Made by a program: the position numbers and the translations under genes
The notes under the pieces: generated by a model
The model's database searches: none
Told to the model about the DNA's origin: nothing
The model's input: the letters and a program-made list of their open reading frames with translations, nothing else
Part shown: positions 29,454-39,893 of the stretch, piece by piece
Position numbering within the stretch: the first letter of the stretch is position 1
How the letters are laid out: each line of letters starts with the position of its first letter
Source of the DNA: Ruminococcus callidus
GTDB lineage: Bacteria > Bacillota > Clostridia > Oscillospirales > Ruminococcaceae
Assembly: GCF_020709055.1 (NCBI RefSeq)
Contig: NZ_JAJFCK010000006.1
Location: 38,470 to 102,469, forward strand
Length of the DNA stretch: 64,000 nt
Reading direction: 5' to 3'

Positions 29454-29891
29454 ATGGCAGAAGTATTGTTGAATCAGGAACAGATCAAGGAGATCATCCC
29501 CCACCGTGACCCGTTTCTCCTCATTGACGAGGTGCTGGAAATGGAAATCGGCAAGCGCATTGTGGCAAGAAAGTATATCAAGGCAGACGACTTCTGGTTC
29601 AAGGGACATTTTCCCGAAAAGCCGGTGACGCCGGGCGTGCTGATGATTGAAATGCTGGCACAGGCAGGCGCTGTCTGCATCCTGTCCCAGCCGGAATTCA
29701 AGGGCAAAATCGCCCTCTTTGCCGGAATCGACAAGGCAAAGTTCCGCCGTCAGGTGGTGCCGGGCGACGTGCTCGACCTCTCTGTGGAGATCATCGCACA
29801 GCGCGGCCCCATGGGCGTGGGCAAGGCAGAGGCAACCGTAGACGGCAAGCGTGCCGTTTCCTGCGAGATCAAATTTGCAGTAGAGCAGTGA
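29454..29891 (+). CDS. fabZ: 3-hydroxyacyl-ACP dehydratase
   Basis: 145 residues, hot-dog fold. The catalytic His is in GHFPEKPVTPGVLMIEMLAQAG, where Glu follows; IIPHRDPFLLIDEV is the typical N-terminus. It dehydrates 3-hydroxyacyl-ACP. It sits between accB and accC, as in several clostridial FAS clusters. Confidence 0.95.
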   Translation: MAEVLLNQEQIKEIIPHRDPFLLIDEVLEMEIGKRIVARKYIKADDFWFKGHFPEKPVTPGVLMIEMLAQAGAVCILSQPEFKGKIALFAGIDKAKFRRQVVPGDVLDLSVEIIAQRGPMGVGKAEATVDGKRAVSCEIKFAVEQ

Positions 29892-29901
29892 GGCAAGCAA
29901 C

Positions 29902-31272
<1,371 letters not shown>

Positions 31273-31303
31273 CGGTGTGAACAGAGAGTAGGGTGAAACA
31301 TAC

Positions 31304-32152
31304 ATGGCATTGGAAGATTTATTCAGAAACGTCACCAAACGCTTCAACGACGACACAACCGCAGAACATGAGCCTATGTTCAAATGCCCCCGCTGCCAGC
31401 AGTCCGTGCCGGAGAGCCAGTTTCAGGAACAGGGCAAGGTCTGCCCCAACTGCAACTATCACGCACGGCTGACCGCAGCAGAGCGCCTGCGCATCACGGC
31501 GGACAAAAATTCCTTTGTGGAATACGATGCCGGCATGCACAGCGCCGACCCGCTGCACTTTCCGGACTATGCGCAGAAGATCGAGCGCTCCCAGACCCAG
31601 ACCGGCATGCGGGACGCTGTCATTACCGGCGAGTGCACCATCAAGGGCTCCCGCACCGTCCTCATCATCATGGACTCCCATTTCATGATGGCATCCATGG
31701 GCAGCGTAGTGGGCGAAAAGATCACACGTGCCTTTGAAACCGCCACAGAAAAAGGGCTGCCGGTGGTCGCTTTCACCGCATCCGGCGGTGCACGGATGCA
31801 GGAGGGCATTCTCTCCCTCATGCAGATGGCAAAGACCTCCGGTGCCGTGGCTCGGCACAGCGAGGCCGGACTGCTGTACCTCACAGTGATGACAGATCCC
31901 ACCACCGGCGGTGTCACCGCTTCGTTTGCATCGCTGGGGGACATCATTCTGGCAGAACCCAAGGTGCTCATCGGCTTCGCCGGACGGCGTGTCATCGAGG
32001 GCACCATCCGCCAGCGGCTTCCCGACAACTTCCAGCTGGCAGAATTTGTGCAGGAAAAGGGCTTTGTGGATATGATCGTGGAGCGGCGCACCATGCGCAG
32101 CACACTGTCCCACCTGCTGAAGCTGCACGGCTATGAACGGGAAAACGGCTAA
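31304..32152 (+). CDS. accD: Acetyl-CoA carboxylase carboxyltransferase beta subunit
   Basis: 282 residues. A zinc ribbon has Cys28, Cys31, Cys47 and Cys50. The crotonase-like carboxyltransferase domain shows [12 protein letters not shown] and [13 protein letters not shown]. It pairs with AccA to move the carboxyl group to acetyl-CoA. GTAGGGTG lies upstream of the start. Confidence 0.96.
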   Translation: MALEDLFRNVTKRFNDDTTAEHEPMFKCPRCQQSVPESQFQEQGKVCPNCNYHARLTAAERLRITADKNSFVEYDAGMHSADPLHFPDYAQKIERSQTQTGMRDAVITGECTIKGSRTVLIIMDSHFMMASMGSVVGEKITRAFETATEKGLPVVAFTASGGARMQEGILSLMQMAKTSGAVARHSEAGLLYLTVMTDPTTGGVTASFASLGDIILAEPKVLIGFAGRRVIEGTIRQRLPDNFQLAEFVQEKGFVDMIVERRTMRSTLSHLLKLHGYERENG

Positions 32153-32164
32153 GGAGGGGCAAGG

Positions 32165-32983
32165 ATGGAACAAGAAACACAAAAGCTTTCCGCATGGGAT
32201 CGGCAGCTGCTCATCCGGGACAAGAACCGTCCCACTGTGCGGGACTATATCCCACGAATTTTTACGGACTTCTATGAACTGCACGGCGACCGCGGCGTCG
32301 GCGACGACGGCGCACTCATCGGCGGTATCTGCCGGCTGAACGGCACACCGGTCACGGTTCTGGCGCAGGTCAAAGGGCGCAACATCCGGGAGAACAAGGC
32401 GTCCAATTTCGCCATGCCCCATCCGGAGGGCTACCGCAAGGCGCTGCGTCTGGCGCATCAGGCGGAAAAATTCCACCGTCCTGTGATCTGTCTGATCGAC
32501 ACGCCCGGCGCATTCTGCGGCGTGGAGGCGGAAGAGCGTGGACAGGGCGAGGCGATCGCCCGTAGCATTGCTGAATTTATGATGCTGCGGACACCGGTGA
32601 TCTCGGTGGTGCTGGGCGAGGCCGGCAGCGGCGGTGCGCTGGCGCTGGGCGTCTGCGATGATCTGGCAATGCTGGAAAACGCCCTGTACTCGGTCATCTC
32701 CCCCAGAGGATGCGCTTCCATTCTGTGGAAGGATGCGTCCAGAGAACAGGATGCCTGCGAGGTGCTCCAAATCACGGCAGAGGATATGGTGCGGTTTGGC
32801 GTTGCCGAAGCCATCATTCCGGAGCCGGAGGGCGGCGCACAAAACGATATCGACAAAATATCCGAAAATATTAAGGAATATTTGGTAAAAACGATATCGG
32901 AAAAATCACAAAAAGATATTGACGTTTTACAAAAAGAACGGTATACTAAGTTTAGGAAAATCGGCGTGTTCCAGGAAGCCTGA
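32165..32983 (+). CDS. accA: Acetyl-CoA carboxylase carboxyltransferase alpha subunit
   Basis: 272 residues. LIDTPGAFCGVEAEERGQGEAIA and GEAGSGGALALGVCD are the typical oxyanion and CoA-site segments; the C-terminus RYTKFRKIGVFQEA is a normal AccA end. The last 85 bases of coding sequence contain a strong promoter (32919-32947) and are repeated 163 bases downstream. Last carboxylase gene before acpP. Confidence 0.95.
   Translation: MEQETQKLSAWDRQLLIRDKNRPTVRDYIPRIFTDFYELHGDRGVGDDGALIGGICRLNGTPVTVLAQVKGRNIRENKASNFAMPHPEGYRKALRLAHQAEKFHRPVICLIDTPGAFCGVEAEERGQGEAIARSIAEFMMLRTPVISVVLGEAGSGGALALGVCDDLAMLENALYSVISPRGCASILWKDASREQDACEVLQITAEDMVRFGVAEAIIPEPEGGAQNDIDKISENIKEYLVKTISEKSQKDIDVLQKERYTKFRKIGVFQEA
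32888..32972 (+). repeat. 85-base direct repeat, copy 1 (end of accA)
   Basis: Matches 33051-33135 at 73 of 85 positions with no gaps, the repeat distance being 163 bases. Both copies keep the promoter hexamers and the downstream AAATCGGCGTGTTCC block exactly. Differences cluster in the 5' edge, the promoter spacer and just after the -10 box. Confidence 0.9.
32919..32947 (+). promoter_or_regulatory. Sigma-A promoter inside the 3' end of accA
   Basis: TTGACG, 17 bases, TATACT, lying fully within accA coding sequence. It would give acpP a transcript separate from the long operon. Confidence 0.7.
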
Positions 32984-33050
32984 GAACCGTGCCCGTTCCG
33001 TACCGCACCGACCCGCAGCGCTGTATCTGTCCGGGCGGCGGCAAGGCGAA

Positions 33051-33135
33051 AAAACAATCTCAGAAAAATCACAAAAAGATATTGACGTTTTGCCAAAAAG
33101 GCGGTATACTAGATGAAGGAAAATCGGCGTGTTCC
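33051..33135 (+). repeat. 85-base direct repeat, copy 2 (non-coding)
   Basis: A degenerate copy of the accA 3' end. Its first part still reads SEKSQKDIDVL in the old frame, then stops, so it is no longer coding. It carries the proximal acpP promoter. Confidence 0.9.
33082..33110 (+). promoter_or_regulatory. Proximal sigma-A promoter of acpP
   Basis: TTGACG, 17 bases, TATACT, giving a leader of about 130 bases before acpP. Its hexamers equal those of the copy in accA. Confidence 0.8.
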
Positions 33136-33245
33136 GATTCCGTGCCGCACCGGCGCCGCAGAAATGCAGTCCGGTGACGGTTTGGGTGTCCCCGATGACG
33201 CCGCATCCCCACGGGGTGCAACATCAATTATTGGAGGAAAACGAA

Positions 33246-33488
33246 ATGGCAAAAGAAGAAATTTTTGACAAGCTCAAGGAACTGGTTGTCGATCAGCTGG
33301 GTGTAGACGACGACGAAGTTACCACCGAAGCAACCATTCAGGAAGATCTGGGCGCAGATTCTCTGGATCTGGTAGATCTGGTAATGGCTGTGGAAGAGGA
33401 ATTTGATGTGAAGATCGCAGACGAGGATCTGGAGGGCATCAAGACCGTTGGTGATATCGTAGACTATATCGCTGAGAACAAGGACTAA
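33246..33488 (+). CDS. acpP: Acyl carrier protein
   Basis: 80 residues, acidic, four-helix. Ser39 in GADSLDLV takes the phosphopantetheine arm. GGAGG precedes ATG at 33246; the frame is open upstream but that part is leader. It carries acyl chains for all FAS II enzymes of the cluster. It is expected to be far more abundant than the enzymes, which fits with two dedicated promoters and a terminator right after it. Confidence 0.97.
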   Translation: MAKEEIFDKLKELVVDQLGVDDDEVTTEATIQEDLGADSLDLVDLVMAVEEEFDVKIADEDLEGIKTVGDIVDYIAENKD

Positions 33489-33515
33489 GTTCCGGAATTC
33501 CAGCAGGAACGGTTC

Positions 33516-33546
33516 AAGCCGGAGACAGTGATGTCTCCGGCTTTTT
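33516..33546 (+). terminator. Terminator of the FAS II/ACC operon
   Basis: A 12-base stem AAGCCGGAGACA/TGTCTCCGGCTT with a GTGA loop, followed by a T-run, 27 bases after acpP. Confidence 0.9.
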
Positions 33547-33579
33547 TCGTTTTTGGGACATATGAGGCATAACAAATCA

Positions 33580-33776
33580 GGCTCCCCTGAAAGGGGTGAT
33601 TCCCCATAGAATGGGGAAATGTCACGAAGTGACAAAGGGGACCGCTCAGTAAGAGCTGGCAGTGCGCAGCACTGACTGAGGGGTCTTCTATTCGTATTGA
33701 GAACATGATGAAAAGATTTCACAAAAGAACCTCTCCACCGCCTATCGGCGGTCCCCCTCCCCTTTCAGGGGAGGCT
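33580..33776. repeat. Cluster of GC-rich intergenic repeats
   Basis: A GGCTCCCCTGAAAGGGG unit, small hairpins (TTCCCCAT/ATGGGGAA, GTCACGAAGTGAC), GGCAGTGCGCAGCACTGACTGAGGGG, then CCACCGCCTATCGGCGG and CTCCCCTTTCAGGGGAG. The part 33702-33776 recurs almost unchanged at 62518-62593. It fills the gap between the fab terminator and the polysaccharide promoter. Confidence 0.75.
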
Positions 33777-33820
33777 TTAGAAGATAAAAGCTGATTCGTG
33801 CTCACGGTTTTCCAAAAACA

Positions 33821-33849
33821 TTGACTTTTCCTACAAAATGGGTTATAAT
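33821..33849 (+). promoter_or_regulatory. Sigma-A promoter of the polysaccharide cluster
   Basis: TTGACT, 17 bases, TATAAT, about 87 bases before the transporter gene. Confidence 0.8.
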
Positions 33850-33935
33850 AAATTGTGAGTGCACTGTCGCAGAAACCCGCTTTTTTCCCCGTTTCTGCGC
33901 ATTCGAAAAAACACACAGAACGGACAGGTATTTCT

Positions 33936-34712
33936 ATGAAAGTATGGAAGGAAATTTATGATTACCGGCAGATGATCTTTAGCCTTGTGAAAAAAGATCT
34001 GCGCGGCCGCTACAAAGGCTCTGTCCTCGGATTCCTCTGGACGTTTATCAATCCCCTGATGCAGCTGGTTGTCTACACCTTTGTGTTCACCTACATCATG
34101 AAGGCCGGCATTGACAAATACTACCTGTATCTGTTTGTGGCATTGGTGCCGTGGATCTTCTTCTCCTCCGCCATCACCGGCGGTTCCAGCTCCGTGGTCG
34201 CCCAAAAGGATCTGGTGAAAAAGATCTACTTCCCCAGAGAGGTCATCCCCATCTCCTACGTCACAAGCTGCTTTGTCAACATGCTGCTCTGCTTTTGCAT
34301 CATCATCCCCGTCATGGTGGTGGCTCGTGTCCCCATCAATCCGCTGGCGCTGCTCTGTCTGCCAGTCATCATGATCGTGGAGTATTTTCTGGCGCTGGGC
34401 ATGGCAATGCTCGCCTCCGCCATTACGGTCTATTTCCGGGATCTGGAACACATTCTGGGTATCGTCACCATGATCTGGATGTACATGACTCCCATCTTCT
34501 ACTCCATTGACATGATTCCGCAGAAGCTGCGCTTCATCTATCACATCAACCCCATGTCCTCCATCATCAGCTGCTACCGCTCCGTACTCTACAGCGGACA
34601 GGTGCCCAACCTCGCCAGCCTTCTGGAGGCAGTCGTACTGGGCGTGCTGTTTCTGATTCTGGGCATGCTGGTGTTCGGCAAACTGAAAAAGGGATTTGCG
34701 GAGGAATTGTAA
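33936..34712 (+). CDS. wzm: Polysaccharide ABC exporter, permease (Wzm/TagG type)
   Basis: 258 residues, six membrane helices. KKDLRGRYKGSVLGFLWTFINPL is the classical ABC-2 polysaccharide/teichoic acid permease signature, with VQKDLVKKIYFPREVIPIS in the cytoplasmic loop. With the next gene it moves a lipid-linked glycan across the membrane. The start at MKVWKEIYDY was chosen for its fit to the family; the ribosome site (GGACAGGT) is weak, and the frame stays open 27 codons upstream. Confidence 0.93.
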   Translation: MKVWKEIYDYRQMIFSLVKKDLRGRYKGSVLGFLWTFINPLMQLVVYTFVFTYIMKAGIDKYYLYLFVALVPWIFFSSAITGGSSSVVAQKDLVKKIYFPREVIPISYVTSCFVNMLLCFCIIIPVMVVARVPINPLALLCLPVIMIVEYFLALGMAMLASAITVYFRDLEHILGIVTMIWMYMTPIFYSIDMIPQKLRFIYHINPMSSIISCYRSVLYSGQVPNLASLLEAVVLGVLFLILGMLVFGKLKKGFAEEL

Positions 34713-34714
34713 TT

Positions 34715-35959
34715 ATGGCAGAAAACGAAAACGTCATTGTCGTTGACAACGTCACCAAAAACTTCAAGGTCTATCTGGACAAGGGACAGAGCTTCAAGGA
34801 ACGTCTGCTCTTCCGGAACCGCCGCCGCCACGAGGTGCGCCACGTGCTGCGGGGCATCTCGTTCACCGTCAAGCGCGGCGAAGCGGTGGGACTGATCGGG
34901 CACAACGGCTGCGGCAAAAGTACCACCCTGAAGCTCCTGACCCGCATTCTCTACCCCGACAGCGGCTCTATCCAGATCAAGGGACGGGTTTCCAGCCTCA
35001 TCGAGCTGGGCGCCGGATTCCATCCGGACATGAGCGGCAGGGAGAACATCTACACCAATGCGGCGATTTTCGGACTGAACAAGAAAGAAATCGACCAGCG
35101 CCTGCAAACCATCATCGATTTCTCCGAGCTGGAGGAATTCATTGACAACCCCGTCCGCACCTACTCCTCCGGCATGTATATGCGCCTCGCCTTTTCCGTG
35201 GCGATCAACGTGGATGCTGACGTGCTGCTCATCGACGAGATTCTCGGCGTGGGCGACGCAAACTTTCAGGCGAAGTGCTTCCAGAAGCTGCGGGAGATCA
35301 AGGCCAGCGGCACGACCATCGTCATCGTGTCCCACGCACTGGGACAGATCGAGCAGATCTGCGAGCGTGCCATCTGGATTCACGACGGACTTATCCGTGC
35401 AGAGGGGCCGGTGCGGGATGTGGATCTGGAGTATCTGGAGTTCATGGGACAAAAGATGCAGGAGAGCACCCGCAAGGATCTGGAACGCAAGCAGGAACAG
35501 CAGAAAGAGCGAAAAAAATCGGACAAGAACCGCTGGGGCAACGGCAAGGCGCATCTGGAACAGATCAGCCTTCTGGATGCCGACGGACAGCAGCAGGCGG
35601 CTTTCCCCACGGGGAGTCCCGTCCGGCTGCGCATCGCCTATTCCGTCAACGAGCCTGTCCAGAACGCCGTGCTGGGCATCGGCATCTTCCGGCAGGACGG
35701 CGTGCACTGCTACGGCACCAATACCCGCATCGACATGCAGAATGCCTTTGACCTCACCAGGGACGGCACAGCGGAATTTCAGATCAATGCCCTGTGGCTG
35801 CTTCCCGGCGTGTATACGCTGGACGTGGCGATTGAGGCGGGCGAGGGCATTCCGGTAGACTATTACAAGGGCGCTGTCACCCTCCAGATGACCTCCTCCA
35901 TGGGAGATGTGGGCGTGATGCGTGTCCCCCATCAGTGGAAGATTGCTCAGGATTCCTGA
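34715..35959 (+). CDS. wzt: Polysaccharide ABC exporter, ATPase with Wzt C-terminal binding domain
   Basis: 414 residues. Walker A GHNGCGKST at 62-70, LIELGAGFHPDMSGRENIY (family Q-loop region), signature TYSSGMYMRLAFS, Walker B VLLIDEILGVGD. Beyond residue 270 a beta-sandwich region like the Wzt carbohydrate-binding domain follows a charged linker. That extra domain in known systems recognises the modified chain end before export, which fits with the methyltransferase encoded next. Confidence 0.93.
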   Translation: MAENENVIVVDNVTKNFKVYLDKGQSFKERLLFRNRRRHEVRHVLRGISFTVKRGEAVGLIGHNGCGKSTTLKLLTRILYPDSGSIQIKGRVSSLIELGAGFHPDMSGRENIYTNAAIFGLNKKEIDQRLQTIIDFSELEEFIDNPVRTYSSGMYMRLAFSVAINVDADVLLIDEILGVGDANFQAKCFQKLREIKASGTTIVIVSHALGQIEQICERAIWIHDGLIRAEGPVRDVDLEYLEFMGQKMQESTRKDLERKQEQQKERKKSDKNRWGNGKAHLEQISLLDADGQQQAAFPTGSPVRLRIAYSVNEPVQNAVLGIGIFRQDGVHCYGTNTRIDMQNAFDLTRDGTAEFQINALWLLPGVYTLDVAIEAGEGIPVDYYKGAVTLQMTSSMGDVGVMRVPHQWKIAQDS

Positions 35960-35976
35960 GTTAGAAAGAAGGCAAC

Positions 35977-37047
35977 ATGGGAAATTTATCACAACACCTA
36001 CAGGGCATGCAGCAGCAGTCCGGCTGGAAAGGCGCACTCAAGCGGAAGCTGTTCGGCTGGTGCTATGCCCTGTTTCAGGATGCCGAACAGGACCGTGCCG
36101 CACTGGAGCAGCAGCTGGCCGCAGCGCAGCAGGAAAACGCTGCGCTCTCCGCACAGCTCCAACAGCTCCGGCAGGACTTTGAACAGGCATGCGTCAACCT
36201 GCGCAACAATAACAGCATGCTGGCAAATCATCAGGGCGACATCGACTGCTGCAAAATGCAGCTGCGCCAGATGGAGCGCAAGCTGGCAGCCGCACCGGCG
36301 GTTTCCGCTGCTGCCCCGGCAGATACTGCGGCACCTGTACCGGCTGCGTCCCCTGCGGAAGCCCCCAGACAGGCATACGACACCATCGAATACTTCGATT
36401 TCGAGAACCACTTCCGTGGCTCTGTGGAGCACATCAAGGAAGTCCAGCGGCAGTACCTCCCCTATTTTCAGGGCAAACAGCACGTACTGGACATCGGCTG
36501 CGGCAGAGGCGAATTTCTCTCCCTCATGCAGGAGGAACAGATTCCGGCGGAGGGCATTGACCTCTACCAGCCCTATGTGGACTACTGCAATCTAAAAGGG
36601 CTGCGTGCAGTGTGCGGCGACGGCACGGCATATCTGGCGCAGCTGTCCGCCGTGGACGGCATCTTTCTGGGACAGGTCGTGGAACACATGACACCGGAAC
36701 AGATTCTGGCGCTGTGCCGCACTGCTTACGACAAGCTGGAGGACGGCGGCTGTCTGGTGATCGAAACACCGAACCCCACCTCCCTGTCCATCTATACCAA
36801 TGCGTTTTACATCGATCCCTCCCACGTCAAGCCGGTGCATCCGCTGACCATGCAGTATTATCTGGAGAAGGCGGGATTTTCAGATACCACCCTGATTTTC
36901 ACCGAGAACAGCCGGCCGGCACAGTCCATTCCGCCGCTGCGGTGTGATGCAGAAAATCTGGAGGAATTCAACCGTGCCATGAAGGCGGTTTCCAACATGC
37001 TTTACGGCAGTCAGGATTACGCCATCGTGGCAGTGAAGAAAGGATAG
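35977..37047 (+). CDS. SAM methyltransferase with N-terminal coiled coil
   Basis: 356 residues. A Gln/Ala-rich coiled coil (about 32-105) and an Ala/Pro linker (about 106-132) precede a class I methyltransferase domain with DIGCGRGEF near 172 and ETPNPTS in the C-terminal half. The pairing of a chain-end methyltransferase, a coiled coil and a Wzt with a binding domain resembles WbdD-type chain-length control, where the coil acts as a ruler; this is inference. The frame starts 17 bases after wzt. Confidence 0.75.
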   Translation: MGNLSQHLQGMQQQSGWKGALKRKLFGWCYALFQDAEQDRAALEQQLAAAQQENAALSAQLQQLRQDFEQACVNLRNNNSMLANHQGDIDCCKMQLRQMERKLAAAPAVSAAAPADTAAPVPAASPAEAPRQAYDTIEYFDFENHFRGSVEHIKEVQRQYLPYFQGKQHVLDIGCGRGEFLSLMQEEQIPAEGIDLYQPYVDYCNLKGLRAVCGDGTAYLAQLSAVDGIFLGQVVEHMTPEQILALCRTAYDKLEDGGCLVIETPNPTSLSIYTNAFYIDPSHVKPVHPLTMQYYLEKAGFSDTTLIFTENSRPAQSIPPLRCDAENLEEFNRAMKAVSNMLYGSQDYAIVAVKKG

Positions 37048-37052
37048 AGTTT

Positions 37053-37562
37053 ATGGAGAATCAGACCAATCAATCCATTGACGTTTCTGAAATTATGGAG
37101 CAGATCCGGACGGAGATCAAGGAAAAGGGCTACAGCAGCGACATGCTCTCCTTTGCCGACGTTCCCAACGATGCCGACAGCGACACCAGCGGCGAGCGCT
37201 TCGATGCCGATATGCTCCGTGCCAACGTGCAGTATATCAGCACGCACCATCGGGTAGACCCCTACCGCCCGCTCGCCGGAAATCCCATCGCCGTGTTCTT
37301 CAAGAAGGTGATCCGCAAGCTGGTGAGCTTCTATGTGGAGCCATACGCCGCAGAGCAGAGCAGCCTGAACGCCAACATTGCTCAGGCACAGCAGCAGACG
37401 GAGATGTATATTCTGGAGTCCCGCATGCACAGCACCAAGGCACTGCTGGAACGCATTGAGGAACTGGAACTCCAGCAGAAAAACAACAAGATCGCCATGG
37501 AACAGATGCAGAGTCAGATCGCCCTGCTTCAGGCAAAATGTTCCGGGGAGGAGGCACAATGA
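37053..37562 (+). CDS. Coiled-coil protein of unknown function in polysaccharide cluster
   Basis: 169 residues without membrane helix or signal. An acidic N-terminus, a middle segment with basic and aromatic residues (FFKKVIRKLVSFYVEPY) and a C-terminal coiled coil (about 105-160). The segment resembles the KRKLFGWCY stretch of the preceding methyltransferase in position and character. It may bridge cluster enzymes at the membrane. The stop overlaps the next start by 4 bases. Confidence 0.6.
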   Translation: MENQTNQSIDVSEIMEQIRTEIKEKGYSSDMLSFADVPNDADSDTSGERFDADMLRANVQYISTHHRVDPYRPLAGNPIAVFFKKVIRKLVSFYVEPYAAEQSSLNANIAQAQQQTEMYILESRMHSTKALLERIEELELQQKNNKIAMEQMQSQIALLQAKCSGEEAQ

Positions 37563-38665
37563 GAATCGTCCAGCTTCTGCCCACCATGGCCATGGGCGAT
37601 GCCATCGGCAACGATGTTCTGGCGCTCTCCACTGTCATCCGGAACATGGGCTTCCAGACCGGCATCTATGCAGAGACCGTAGACCGGCGGCTTCCGGAGG
37701 GCACGGCGTTTCCCGTGGAAAAAATGCCCCGTCTGTCCGGTGAGGATGTCATCATCTATCACAAATCCACCGGCACAGACCTGAGCTTCTCTCTGGAACG
37801 GTATCCCTGCCGCAAGCTCATGATCTTCCACAACATCACCCCCGCCAAGTACTTCAAGGGCTATAACGACAATCTTACCCGCATCTCCGAATACGGCATG
37901 CGGGGACTTTGCCATCTGGCGGACAAGGTGGACTACTGCATGGCAGTGTCCGCCTACAATGCACAGGTTCTGCGGGAACTGAACTACCAGTGTCCCATTG
38001 TTATCCGCCCTATCCTCATCCCGTTCTCCGACTACGCCAAGGCACCTGATCCGGAGGTCATGGCACGCTATGAGAACGACGGATACACCAACTTTGTTTT
38101 TGTGGGACGCATCGCCCCCAACAAAAAACAGGAGGACGTCATCCGTGCGTTCTACTGCTATAAGAAATACTGCAACCCCAAGTCCCGCCTGTTTCTCGTT
38201 GGCTCGTATCAGGGCATGGAGCGGTATTACCACCGGCTGCGCCGCTATGTGGGCGCACTGGAGCTGGACAACGTGGTCTTTACGGGACACATCTCCTTTC
38301 CGGCGATTCTGGCGTACTACCACCTCGCCGACCTGTTCCTCTGCATGAGCGAGCACGAGGGGTTCTGTGTGCCGCTGGTGGAGGCGATGTATTTCGGCGT
38401 GCCCATTCTCGCCTACGATTCCTCCGCCATTGCTGACACGCTGGGCGGCAGCGGTGTGCTGCTCTCCTCCAACGACCCCATGGAAGCCGCCATGTGCGCC
38501 GACCGCATTTTGCGGGACGCTGCGCTGCGGCGGGAGATCGTGGCGGGACAGCGCAGGCGGCAGCAGGACTTCGCCTATCCGGAGATCCGGAAGCTGTTCG
38601 AGCAGCAGTTGCAGGAGTTTTTGCAGACCGTTCCGCCGTATGTCCGGAAAAAGAAGCGGAAGTAA
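37559..38665 (+). CDS. Glycosyltransferase family 4
   Basis: 368 residues, GT-B fold. The C-terminal donor-site motif is SEHEGFCVPLVEAM (E-x7-E), with FVGRIAPNKKQEDVIRAF earlier. ATG at 37559 has GGGGAGG just upstream and overlaps the preceding stop. It likely adds a sugar to the surface glycan at the inner membrane face. The donor is unknown. Confidence 0.85.
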   Translation: MRIVQLLPTMAMGDAIGNDVLALSTVIRNMGFQTGIYAETVDRRLPEGTAFPVEKMPRLSGEDVIIYHKSTGTDLSFSLERYPCRKLMIFHNITPAKYFKGYNDNLTRISEYGMRGLCHLADKVDYCMAVSAYNAQVLRELNYQCPIVIRPILIPFSDYAKAPDPEVMARYENDGYTNFVFVGRIAPNKKQEDVIRAFYCYKKYCNPKSRLFLVGSYQGMERYYHRLRRYVGALELDNVVFTGHISFPAILAYYHLADLFLCMSEHEGFCVPLVEAMYFGVPILAYDSSAIADTLGGSGVLLSSNDPMEAAMCADRILRDAALRREIVAGQRRRQQDFAYPEIRKLFEQQLQEFLQTVPPYVRKKKRK

Positions 38666-38698
38666 CTGCGGCAATTTTTTGGAAGGAGGCAGTAAGCC

Positions 38699-39889
38699 AT
38701 GCGAAAAATCGGATTCGTGATCCCCTGGTACGGCGAGGACATCCCCGGCGGCGCAGAAATGGAGCTGCGGGAGGTCGCCACCCATTTGCAGCGTGCCGGA
38801 ATGGATGTGGAGATCCTCACCACCTGCGTCAGGGAGTTCTCGGCGGACTGGAACGAAAACTACTACTCCGCCGGAACTGCCGTGGTGGAGGACATTGCGG
38901 TGCGACGGTTTCCGGTGCGGCGGCGGGATACCGCTGCATTTGACCGGGTCAACCGCCGGCTGATGGAGGGACAGCACCTGTCTCTTCAAGAGGAAAAGAC
39001 CTTTGTGGAAGAGATGGTCAACAGTCCCCAGCTCTACGAATATCTCAAGGACGCATCGGACGACTATGCCCTCTATGTCTTTATTCCCTATATGTTCGGC
39101 ACTACCTACTACGGTATGCAGGCTTGTCCGGAGAAGTCCGTCCTCATCCCCTGTTTTCACGATGAGGCATACCTCTATCTGCGCCTGTTCCGGCAGGCGT
39201 ACATTCAGGCACGGGGCATCATCTACAACGCCATGCCGGAGATGGAGCTTGCCAACAAGGTCTACGACTTCACCACCACGGAACAGATCTGCATGGGCAT
39301 CGGCATGGACACCAACATCTGCGCCGACGCCGATGCGTTCCGAAAGGCATACCGCATTCAGAAACCCTTCCTGCTCTATGCCGGCAGAAAGGATGCCGGA
39401 AAGAACGTCCACACCCTGCTGCGGTACTTTGCCGAATACAAGCAGCGCCACGGGGACAGCGACTTGCAGCTGGTACTCATCGGCGGCGGCTCCATTGAGA
39501 TTCCCGCCTCGGTGCGGGACGATGTCTACGATCTGGGGTTCGTGTCCAGGCAGGACAAGTATGATGCCATGGCAGCGGCAGAGCTGCTGTGCCAGCCCTC
39601 CCACAACGAGAGCTTCTCGCTGGTCATCATGGAGAGCTGGCTGTGCGAACGGCCGGTTCTGGTGCACTCCCAGTGCGCCGTCACACGGGACTTCGCCCGC
39701 AGAGCCAACGGCGGGCTATATTTCCGGAACTACTTCGAGTTCGAGGGCTGCGTTCAGTACATCCTGACGCATCCGGAACAGGCACGCACCATGGGACAGA
39801 ACGGCGGGGCATTTGTGCGGGAAAACTTCGACTGGGATGTCATCGTGGAAAAATACAGAGCTTTCTTTGCAAAGCTGACAGAGGAGTGA
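38699..39889 (+). CDS. Glycosyltransferase family 4 (paralogue A)
   Basis: 396 residues. The N-terminus IPWYGEDIPGGAEMELREVA and the C-terminal NESFSLVIMESW motif mark a GT-B retaining enzyme. It is clearly related to the next gene across its length (shared VRRFPV, GG-x-E N-terminal motif and similar end EKYRAFF/QKFSEII), so the two look like a tandem duplication. AAGGAGG precedes the start. Confidence 0.85.
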   Translation: MRKIGFVIPWYGEDIPGGAEMELREVATHLQRAGMDVEILTTCVREFSADWNENYYSAGTAVVEDIAVRRFPVRRRDTAAFDRVNRRLMEGQHLSLQEEKTFVEEMVNSPQLYEYLKDASDDYALYVFIPYMFGTTYYGMQACPEKSVLIPCFHDEAYLYLRLFRQAYIQARGIIYNAMPEMELANKVYDFTTTEQICMGIGMDTNICADADAFRKAYRIQKPFLLYAGRKDAGKNVHTLLRYFAEYKQRHGDSDLQLVLIGGGSIEIPASVRDDVYDLGFVSRQDKYDAMAAAELLCQPSHNESFSLVIMESWLCERPVLVHSQCAVTRDFARRANGGLYFRNYFEFEGCVQYILTHPEQARTMGQNGGAFVRENFDWDVIVEKYRAFFAKLTEE

Positions 39890-39893
39890 GCCT

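Noticed and set aside
33580..33776. CRISPR array
   Set aside because: Repeats are inverted hairpin units of different sequence without regular spacers.
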